Of a DNA stretch of 39,825 nucleotides, positions 33,874 through 39,825 are shown piece by piece; position 1 is the stretch's first letter; each line of letters starts with the position of its first letter. Position numbers and translations under genes: made by a program. Source of the stretch: Prevotellaceae bacterium (GTDB lineage: Bacteria; Bacteroidota; Bacteroidia; Bacteroidales; Paludibacteraceae); assembly GCA_031270065.1 (NCBI GenBank), contig JAISYF010000086.1:1-39825 (forward strand), given 5' to 3'. Below the pieces are notes generated by a model. It was given only the letters and a program-made list of their open reading frames with translations. It was not told the origin of the DNA and did no database searches.

Positions 33874-35811
33874 TTAATTCCTAATTCCAAAATCATACCC
33901 CCCTTTCACCCTCTCAATAATTTCGGGTAAAATATCTTGATATTCGCCCACAATTCCGAAATCCACATATTTAAAAATTGGGGCTTTGGCGTTGTTGTTT
34001 ATGGCTATGATTTTGCCAGATTCTTTTATGCCTGCAATATGCTGTATCGCGCCAGAAATACCGATTGCAACGTAGATTTTTGGGCGCACTGTTTTGCCTG
34101 TTTGCCCAACCTGTCGAGCATATTCGGCAAATCCGTTATCAACCACTGTACGCGAACAAGCCCATTCGGCTTTCAAACCCTTGTCTTTGAGGGCTTGCGC
34201 GAGGGCTTTTACAAGTTTCAATTCGTCTTCAACCGCGCCGCGACCGCCAGAAATTATTATGTCGGCATCAAAAAGCGACTGCAAACCGCCTTCGCCGCGT
34301 ATGGTTTCAAGAATTTTTGTAACAAACTGATTTTCATTTAGTTCAGGCTTAAATTCTGTGATTTTTCCCTCGTGGTTTTCCTGCCTTTCGGGTACGGCAA
34401 ACGTGCCTGCGCGGGCAGTGGAAATTTGCGGATAGACGAAACCGAGAATTGTAGCCAATTTTGACTCGCCAAACGTGGGGCGGCGGCTGTGCAAAATTGG
34501 GCGGATTACCTGACGGTTTTTGCGGTCGATGTAATCGCCGATTTCAAGCGCGGTGCAGTCGGCAGTAACGCCGCTGCCCGTTTTCATACCAATTCGCGGT
34601 GCAAGTTCGCGCCCCGATGTAGTCGCTGCAAAAAGTGCAATTTCGGGCTTGCGTTCGCGAATTATCTGTGTAATTATTTCAGAAAAAGGCAAAATCAGAT
34701 ATTCCTCTAATCGTTCATTTTCTACCAAAATAACCTCGTCAGAGCCGTATTCAAAGAGTTTTTTCGTAAGATTTTTAATATTTTTTCCAATCAAAACGGT
34801 AGTGATTTTGGTATCGTTTCCGAGTTGTTCCGCTAAATATTTTGCTGGCGCGAGCAGTTCGAGCGAGGGGCGGGCAATGTCGCCTTTCACAACTTCCGCC
34901 CACGTCAAAATTCCTTTATTTTCGCCGCGCATATCAACAATTTCAAAATCGGCAATGTCAATTTTCTTTTTCTCTTTCGCCTCTTTTTTTACCAAAACGT
35001 TACCGCCTTTTTTTATGTTATCAAGCAAACTGTCAACAAGTTGTGCCTCGTTTGCACCGACAGCCATCACCACAGGCGGTCGGTCGGATTCAATATTTTC
35101 AATTCCTGCAACCCTTGTCGGCGAACCATTTACGCCAACAAGAGCCTGCTGTTCAGATGACATTTTCACGTCATCAACCGACTTAACGCCGATTTCGCTG
35201 TGCCGCGCCTTAATCGCGCCAATCAATGACGCTTTGCGCGGTTTAATGCCTGTCGGTGTGAATGAAATGACGCAAGGCATCGGCAATTTTAACATTTGAT
35301 AACCTCCTTCGATAATTCTGCGGGCGGTGATTGTACCGTCTGCGTTGGGCGTAATGCGTTCAATGAAAGTGGCTTGCGGCAGTCCCATCGCCTCTGCCAC
35401 CTGCGAGGGAACGTGCGCCGTGTCGCCGTCAGACGACTGCCGCCCCGCAAGAATGATAAACCTCTCGTCGCTGTCTTTGGTAAAACCCAAATCTTTTAGC
35501 AACGTGCTGATAGCCAAGCCCGTAGCAAATGTGTCCGAGCCGCCGAGTTTGCGGTCAGACAGCAGATATGCCTCGTCATAGCCCATCGAAAGCGCGTTTT
35601 TGAGCGACACCTCAAATGGCAACGGTCCCATTGACACGACAACCATTTTTGCATCAGGATAACTTTTTTTCAACTGCAACCCCGCTTCAAGTCCGAATTG
35701 ACAGTCGATATTGATAATGGACTTCGCTTTTGTCCTGTCCATCGCTCCGTCATCGCCCATTCGCATTTCCGAAGGCAACGGAACCTGTTTGATAAGAGAG
35801 ATAATAGTCAT
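33874..35811 (-). CDS. Fused electron transfer flavoprotein, beta-alpha order
   Basis: This 645-residue protein joins an ETF beta subunit (about 1-270: SLIKQVP at the start, GRQSSDGDTAHVPSQVAEAM at 123-142) to an ETF alpha subunit (about 288-645) through a Lys/Glu-rich linker (271-286). The alpha part shows LTADCT-like GSGVTADCTALEIG, the FAD segment GGRGAVEDE, GQTGKTVRPKIYVAIGISGA, and NNNAKAPIFKYVDFGIVG. ETF is normally an alpha/beta heterodimer from two genes that passes electrons from flavin dehydrogenases to ETF-quinone oxidoreductase. That oxidoreductase is the next gene upstream on the same strand. The reading frame is clean across the junction, so this is a true fusion. Confidence 0.93.
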   Translation of the reverse strand: MTIISLIKQVPLPSEMRMGDDGAMDRTKAKSIINIDCQFGLEAGLQLKKSYPDAKMVVVSMGPLPFEVSLKNALSMGYDEAYLLSDRKLGGSDTFATGLAISTLLKDLGFTKDSDERFIILAGRQSSDGDTAHVPSQVAEAMGLPQATFIERITPNADGTITARRIIEGGYQMLKLPMPCVISFTPTGIKPRKASLIGAIKARHSEIGVKSVDDVKMSSEQQALVGVNGSPTRVAGIENIESDRPPVVMAVGANEAQLVDSLLDNIKKGGNVLVKKEAKEKKKIDIADFEIVDMRGENKGILTWAEVVKGDIARPSLELLAPAKYLAEQLGNDTKITTVLIGKNIKNLTKKLFEYGSDEVILVENERLEEYLILPFSEIITQIIRERKPEIALFAATTSGRELAPRIGMKTGSGVTADCTALEIGDYIDRKNRQVIRPILHSRRPTFGESKLATILGFVYPQISTARAGTFAVPERQENHEGKITEFKPELNENQFVTKILETIRGEGGLQSLFDADIIISGGRGAVEDELKLVKALAQALKDKGLKAEWACSRTVVDNGFAEYARQVGQTGKTVRPKIYVAIGISGAIQHIAGIKESGKIIAINNNAKAPIFKYVDFGIVGEYQDILPEIIERVKGGYDFGIRN

Positions 35812-35897
35812 ATTATTTTTTTATTTTTATTTTAACTTTTTCAAGGTTTTTAACTTTGGAAAAGTTAGTTTCAACATATCTTTTATTTTTTTGTTTG

Positions 35898-35905
35898 CAA
35901 AGTTA
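35898..35905 (-). promoter_or_regulatory. -7 promoter element of the fused ETF gene
   Basis: Reads TAACTTTG on the minus strand, matching TAnnTTTG, about 87 bases upstream of the ATG at 35811. It suggests the fused ETF gene has its own start of transcription rather than relying only on read-through from the ETF-QO gene. Confidence 0.55.
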
Positions 35906-35927
35906 CAATTTTTTTATAAATAAAAAC

Positions 35928-36081
35928 AGGAGCTGTCTCAAAAGTGTTTTTATTTCACGCAAAATTTGCAAAGAGTTTTACGCAGAGAACGCAAGGCATT
36001 GATAATCAATATCAAAAACTTTGCGCCCTTTGAAATTTCTTTGTGTTTTTGCGTGAAAATGGACTTTTTAGACAGCCTCTT
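35928..36081. mobile_element. MITE-like palindromic element, about 154 bp
   Basis: The ends AGGAGCTGTCTCAAAAGTG (35928-35946) and, read inverted, AGAGGCTGTCTAAAAAGTC (36063-36081) are imperfect terminal inverted repeats. Both run on into TTTCACGCAAAA. A GCTGTCTCAAAA-type end is familiar from Bacteroidetes insertion sequences. The interior is palindromic around TTGATAATCAATATCAA and has no coding capacity. It lies between the two ETF-related genes; I could not make out a target duplication. Confidence 0.6.
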
Positions 36082-36083
36082 AC

Positions 36084-36130
36084 AATTTGAAAATTTGAGG
36101 ATTTGAAATTAAAATCCCAAAATATTCAAA
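36084..36130. repeat. 47-bp repeat, copy 1
   Basis: An AATTTGAAAATTTGAGGATT-headed AT-rich block is identical over 47 bases to 39707-39753. It abuts the MITE-like element and ends shortly before the ETF-QO stop. Confidence 0.85.
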
Positions 36131-36143
36131 ACCTCAAATTGAA

Positions 36144-37793
36144 TTACATATATTTATAATCGGGTCCATTTCCGCCGTTCGGCGTGTTCCAAGTGATGCC
36201 GTTGGCAGGTTCCTTGATGTCGCAGGTTTTGCAGTGAAAGCAATTTTCGTAGTGAATGCGCAGTTCGCGGTGTCCATTTTTGTCTGTATGCAACTCATAA
36301 ACCTCTGCGGGACAATAATATTGACACGGCGCGCCATACTTCGCAATGTTGATTTCTTGGTAAATTTCGGGGTTATTTATCTGTAAATGAGGCACTTGTT
36401 CCTCGTCGTGATTAACACCCGCATAAAAGACGTCAGTAACTTTGTCGAACTGCTGCGCAAAATTGCCGTATTTGTCCTTGAATAAAGGTTTTTTCGCCTT
36501 TGCAAGCGTTTTTGTTTCTTCGTTGTCGGGTTCGGTTTTGAGTTTGCCGAAAAAGCCCGCGCCGCCCGTAACTATCTGACTGCCAAAGTTAAACATTCCC
36601 GCCAACATTCCTTTGCCAAAGCCCGCTCGGAAATTGCGCACAGGGTGCATTTCTTTGTAAATGGGCGATTTTTTTACAAAATCGGCGTAAATTTCGAGTG
36701 TTTTTGCCGAAAAATCGTTTGTCTCAAATGCTTTAAGAGCCGTTTTTGCGGACTCAATTCCTGAATAAATGCCCAAATGAACGCCTTTGAGAGCGGGTAT
36801 TGCAAGAAAACCCGCGCTGTCGCCAACGAGCAATGCGCCGTCTGTGTAATACGTTGGTTGCGAGTAAAATCCGCCTTCGGGCAGCGTTTTTGCGCCCGCC
36901 TCAATAATTTTGCCGTCTTTGATAAATTTTGCTACAAACGGGTGCGTTTTCCAAACCTGAAACGCGCGAAACGTATCGAAGGTCGGGTCTGCCGCTTCAA
37001 GCCCAAGCACTAAACCGAGCGCGACTCTGTTGTTGGACAGACCGTAGATAAATCCGCCGCCAAACACGCTCCAATTTGCAGCAGGAAAGCCCATTGTGTG
37101 ATACACTTCGCCCGCTTTAATCGTATTTTCTGGCACTGAAAACACTTCTTTTACGCCGAGCGAATATACTTGAGGATTTTTATTTTTTTGCAAATCAAAC
37201 TTCGCAATCAGTTTTTTCGCCAAACTTCCGCGCGTTCCTTCGGCAAAAATTGTCAATTTTGCCTCAACCGAAGTGCCTTCAACGAAGTTTTCGAGCCGCT
37301 CACCTTTGTGGTTAAGCCCTGTGTCAATACATTTTGCGCCGCAGACGTCTCCTTTTTCGTTGTACAAAATTTCACTCATAGCAAACCCCGAATAAATTTG
37401 CACTCCTTTTTCGGCGGCTTTGGCAGCCAGAAACCTGCAAATTTCACCCAACGAGCAACACAAATTGCCTTTATTACTCATATACGGCGGGTGAAACGGC
37501 ATTTTGATTTTGCCTTTTTTTGTTAAAAAATACATTTCATCTTGCGACACCTTGCAGTCGAATGGAATGTCCTCGAACTTCACGTCAGGCAGTAACTCGC
37601 CGAATACCTGCGATTTAACTACTGCACCCGAAATAATGTGCGAACCAATATTTTGTCCTTTATCAACAAGCAGGATTTCCTTTTTCAGCCCTTTTTCAGA
37701 AAACAAATCGGCAAGTTTAATAGCAGCGGCAAGCCCCGACACACCGCCCCCGATAATGAGAACGTCAGTTTTGACGCGATTGGAATTTAACAT
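36144..37793 (-). CDS. Electron transfer flavoprotein-quinone oxidoreductase
   Basis: This 549-residue membrane-associated enzyme passes electrons from ETF to quinone. The N-terminal FAD site is VLIIGGGVSGLAAAIKLADL, then DKGQNIGSHIISGAVV. A middle region holds TYYTDGALLVGDSAGFL and ALKGVHLGIYSG. The C-terminal ferredoxin-like domain has cysteines at 494, 518, 521 and 524 (CPAEVYE; NCFHCKTCDI) for one 4Fe-4S cluster. I use the ATG at 37793, since the upstream candidate at 37859 would lie before the predicted transcription start. With the fused ETF downstream it forms a quinone-reducing pair; no acyl-CoA dehydrogenase is in view, so the electron donor is unknown. Confidence 0.94.
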   Translation of the reverse strand: MLNSNRVKTDVLIIGGGVSGLAAAIKLADLFSEKGLKKEILLVDKGQNIGSHIISGAVVKSQVFGELLPDVKFEDIPFDCKVSQDEMYFLTKKGKIKMPFHPPYMSNKGNLCCSLGEICRFLAAKAAEKGVQIYSGFAMSEILYNEKGDVCGAKCIDTGLNHKGERLENFVEGTSVEAKLTIFAEGTRGSLAKKLIAKFDLQKNKNPQVYSLGVKEVFSVPENTIKAGEVYHTMGFPAANWSVFGGGFIYGLSNNRVALGLVLGLEAADPTFDTFRAFQVWKTHPFVAKFIKDGKIIEAGAKTLPEGGFYSQPTYYTDGALLVGDSAGFLAIPALKGVHLGIYSGIESAKTALKAFETNDFSAKTLEIYADFVKKSPIYKEMHPVRNFRAGFGKGMLAGMFNFGSQIVTGGAGFFGKLKTEPDNEETKTLAKAKKPLFKDKYGNFAQQFDKVTDVFYAGVNHDEEQVPHLQINNPEIYQEINIAKYGAPCQYYCPAEVYELHTDKNGHRELRIHYENCFHCKTCDIKEPANGITWNTPNGGNGPDYKYM

Positions 37794-37847
37794 AATGTTT
37801 TTAGTTTTAGAATTAAGTTCCGTAATAATTTTATTGATTTTGCACTG

Positions 37848-37855
37848 CAAAAGTA
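37848..37855 (-). promoter_or_regulatory. -7 promoter element of the ETF-QO gene
   Basis: Reads TACTTTTG on the minus strand, matching TAnnTTTG, about 55 bases upstream of the ATG at 37793. Its position argues against the longer reading that starts at 37859. Confidence 0.6.
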
Positions 37856-37985
37856 ACATTTTTTTTACTCATTTACAAAAGTTTTCATCTGCTTTAAAAT
37901 CAATATGTTACAGCAGCGCACTTTGTAAGACACTACCAATTTTCTAAAATGCACAACAGGCAAATTTAAGTATTTTTATAAAAAA

Positions 37986-39641
37986 CTATCCGCCAATTTT
38001 CATTATTTCATCTTCAAAACTGTCTTTGAAAAACGATTTGTTTTTGAGTTTGGATCGGTAGGTATAGACCGTTGTAATCGAAAAACGAAGAAAAAGAGCA
38101 ATCCGCGAACTGTCATTAATGCCCAGACGTATCAGGGCAAAAATGCGAAGTTCGGTATTAAGAATTTCGTCTGCTTTGGGAGTTTGGCGTTCTGCGGGCG
38201 AAAAAAGCGCATTGAAATCGTCTATAAATGTTGGAAAAATCCGTAAAAATGTTTCATCAAAATTGGTAAAAAAATCTTTTAACTCATTTTGAATAAAATT
38301 AGATGATTTTAATTGTTCAAACAGTTTTTCGGTTTTACCGTCTTTTGCAAATTTATTCAAAGAACGGCGGTAACCGTCAAGTTTTTCAATGTAATTTGAA
38401 CACAAATCAATAAATTTTACAAGGTAGGTTTCTTTTACAAGATTGGTTTCGGAAAGTTTTTTATTGACCAAAAGCAGTTCTGAATTTGCGCTGTTGAGTT
38501 GCGTATTCAAGAGTTTGAGTCCGTTGTTCAATTCCTGCAATTTTAAATTGGCGCGATACAGTTCTTTACGGATTTTTCCAATGCGTTTCAAATTGCGATA
38601 GACAAAAATTATTGTTACAGTCAAAAACAGAGATAACACGCTGACTAACAGCAAATAAACTTTTAGTTTTTTCTGCTGATTTGCAATTTTTTGTTTGTAG
38701 GCGTTGTCAATAATTGGAAAAAATTCAGTAATTTCGTACGTTCTGAACCGCGCTTTGCAAAACGCCGCATCGTCCATTGCCGACTGCAAACAGTGGTAGG
38801 CGTTATTGATGTCGCCGCTTTGGTACAGCAACAACGAAAGTGAAAGCATTGAGGCATTTTCTTTGACCGAATTTTTGATGTCGCAAATTGCTGAAATTGC
38901 AAAATATTTAATTTGCTGCTCTTTATTGCCCTCTTGCCAATAAATATTTGCAAGAATATTTGCCAAAACGGCGCGGTCGTGGCTGTCGACAAGCGATTGG
39001 GCAAACCATTTTTCAACAATTTGCGCCGCCTGCTGCGTTTGATGTTGTTCGGTAAGAATTTCCGCTCTCAAAATTTCGTATTTTTTTGATTTACAATCAA
39101 TTACGCTCATCAAAGAGTCGCGATAAATGCCGCTTTTTTCAAAAAAATCGTTAGAGGTATCATTCTGAAAATCGGCGTAATATCTATAAATTCGTTTGTG
39201 TGCCTCAAAATAATCTCCCAAAAGTTCGCTGGAAATTTGCGCCCGATTTACGCTTTTCACAAGTTGCAGCGACTCAAAAAACCTGCCCGTTTGCCAGTAC
39301 ATATACGCCAAAGTGAGTTTTGTGCAGTAGATATATTCCAAGTTGTTGAGGCGTGTGGCAATCGAAAGATTTTTTTTAAGATAAATAATTGCAGAATCAA
39401 TTTTATAGGACTGAAATTCGTTTTGCAATTCAAAATTGATATTATATTGCTGATTATCAGATAAATCAGGTATATTAAAACTTTTTTTTATTTGCAAAAT
39501 TTTCTCTTCCTTTTTGCTGTCAAATGCGCTTTTATGCTTTATGGTATAAAACAAATTTTGCAAAACAGAATCTGTTTCAGTACGTGCAAACGTTTGCACC
39601 GAAAATAAACATATTGATATTAATAAGAAAAAATTTTTCAT
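37986..39641 (-). CDS. DUF6377-type transcriptional regulator (periplasmic TPR, TM helix, HTH)
   Basis: This 551-residue membrane regulator has a signal peptide (MKNFFLLISICLFSVQTFA), periplasmic TPR-like helices (about 25-310: TKLTLAYMYWQTGRFFESLQ; LANILANIYWQEGN; AYHCLQSAMDD) and a transmembrane helix at about 326-350 (YLLLVSVLSLFLTVTIIFVY). A cytoplasmic coiled coil (about 355-405) and a C-terminal DUF6377-like region follow, ending in a LuxR-like helix-turn-helix (NDSSRIALFLRFSITTVYTYRSKLKN). Such one-protein sensors often control Sus-type loci in Bacteroidales. I start at the ATG at 39641; the next one upstream (39683) precedes the promoter. It could regulate the glucan locus 4 kb away, but that is inference. 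Confidence 0.85.
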   Translation of the reverse strand: MKNFFLLISICLFSVQTFARTETDSVLQNLFYTIKHKSAFDSKKEEKILQIKKSFNIPDLSDNQQYNINFELQNEFQSYKIDSAIIYLKKNLSIATRLNNLEYIYCTKLTLAYMYWQTGRFFESLQLVKSVNRAQISSELLGDYFEAHKRIYRYYADFQNDTSNDFFEKSGIYRDSLMSVIDCKSKKYEILRAEILTEQHQTQQAAQIVEKWFAQSLVDSHDRAVLANILANIYWQEGNKEQQIKYFAISAICDIKNSVKENASMLSLSLLLYQSGDINNAYHCLQSAMDDAAFCKARFRTYEITEFFPIIDNAYKQKIANQQKKLKVYLLLVSVLSLFLTVTIIFVYRNLKRIGKIRKELYRANLKLQELNNGLKLLNTQLNSANSELLLVNKKLSETNLVKETYLVKFIDLCSNYIEKLDGYRRSLNKFAKDGKTEKLFEQLKSSNFIQNELKDFFTNFDETFLRIFPTFIDDFNALFSPAERQTPKADEILNTELRIFALIRLGINDSSRIALFLRFSITTVYTYRSKLKNKSFFKDSFEDEIMKIGG

Positions 39642-39660
39642 AAAATTTAGATTTTGGTTA

Positions 39661-39668
39661 CAAAGGTA
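39661..39668 (-). promoter_or_regulatory. -7 promoter element of the regulator gene
   Basis: Reads TACCTTTG on the minus strand. The predicted start of transcription leaves a leader of only about 13 bases before the ATG at 39641, which decides the start choice. Confidence 0.6.
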
Positions 39669-39706
39669 ACATAAAATTTTCAATTATACACAAACGCATA
39701 AAAATT

Positions 39707-39753
39707 AATTTGAAAATTTGAGGATTTGAAATTAAAATCCCAAAATATTCAAA
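39707..39753. repeat. 47-bp repeat, copy 2
   Basis: Identical over 47 bases to 36084-36130. Here it continues into a partly complementary tail (CAAATTGAATCCTCAAATTG, to about 39785), so this copy can form an imperfect hairpin. The remaining bases to the window end show no gene start. Confidence 0.85.
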
Positions 39754-39825
39754 TTGAATTTTCAAATTGAATCCTCAAATTGAATTATAGGTCGCTTTGC
39801 GGATTATCATAAATTTATAGGGGAA

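Noticed and set aside
34553-35299. 248-residue plus-strand frame antisense to the fused ETF gene
   Set aside because: Ser/Pro-rich antisense shadow of well-conserved ETF coding sequence.

Overview
The window reads as chromosome of a Bacteroidetes bacterium, most likely order Bacteroidales. The evidence is a SusC/SusD pair, type IX secretion (T9SS) C-terminal sorting domains, a PorG-like gene next to uppS and bamA, an AT-rich composition with A-rich start regions that mostly lack Shine-Dalgarno sites, and many copies of the Bacteroidetes -7 promoter element (TAnnTTTG). No rRNA, tRNA, transposase or convincing CRISPR array was seen.

Layout. (1) 616-4082: a minus-strand VWA/YfbK-type protein, divergent from an ECF sigma factor translationally coupled to a membrane anti-sigma-like protein with a TonB-type C-terminus. 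(2) 4276-5751: an LptF/LptG permease preceded by a striking 10-bp-phased repeat, then a decayed BACON-like fragment. (3) 6135-15734: an envelope cluster, PorG-like - uppS - [DNA methyltransferase/Mrr-nuclease fusion] - bamA - skp/ompH - skp/ompH - lpxA - dprA. The fusion gene sits inside the usually contiguous uppS-bamA pair, and a four-copy minisatellite separates the two ompH genes. (4) 16164-20272: a secreted protein, then a tight four-gene set of exported proteins (S74 self-cleaving chaperone + T9SS domain, lipoprotein, unknown, NlpC/P60- or amidase-like Cys/His protein). (5) 20310-33534: a polysaccharide utilisation locus: SusC, SusD, GH87-like beta-helix hydrolase, SusB-type GH97 and an MFS/GPH sugar transporter, consistent with alpha-glucan use. 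It is interrupted between susD and the hydrolases by a 1.7-kb module: one DUF4143 ATPase gene between two 107-bp direct repeats, each made of three 33-bp iterons, followed by a 32-codon relic of a RhuM-family gene. (6) 33874-37793, minus strand: a fused ETF beta-alpha gene and ETF-quinone oxidoreductase, separated by a MITE-like palindrome. (7) 37986-39641, minus strand: a TPR/transmembrane/HTH regulator of the DUF6377 type.

How the genes fit together. In the glucan locus, the T9SS-exported beta-helix enzyme would cut polysaccharide at the surface, SusCD would import oligosaccharides, the lipoprotein GH97 would trim them, and the MFS protein would carry sugar into the cytoplasm. The envelope cluster supplies undecaprenyl carrier, outer-membrane protein assembly, periplasmic chaperones and lipid A. 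ETF and ETF-QO pass electrons from flavin dehydrogenases to quinone.

The best candidate for something undescribed is the repeat-bounded ATPase module at 25515-27189. Next are the methyltransferase-nuclease fusion lodged in the bamA operon and the S74/T9SS exported-protein operon.
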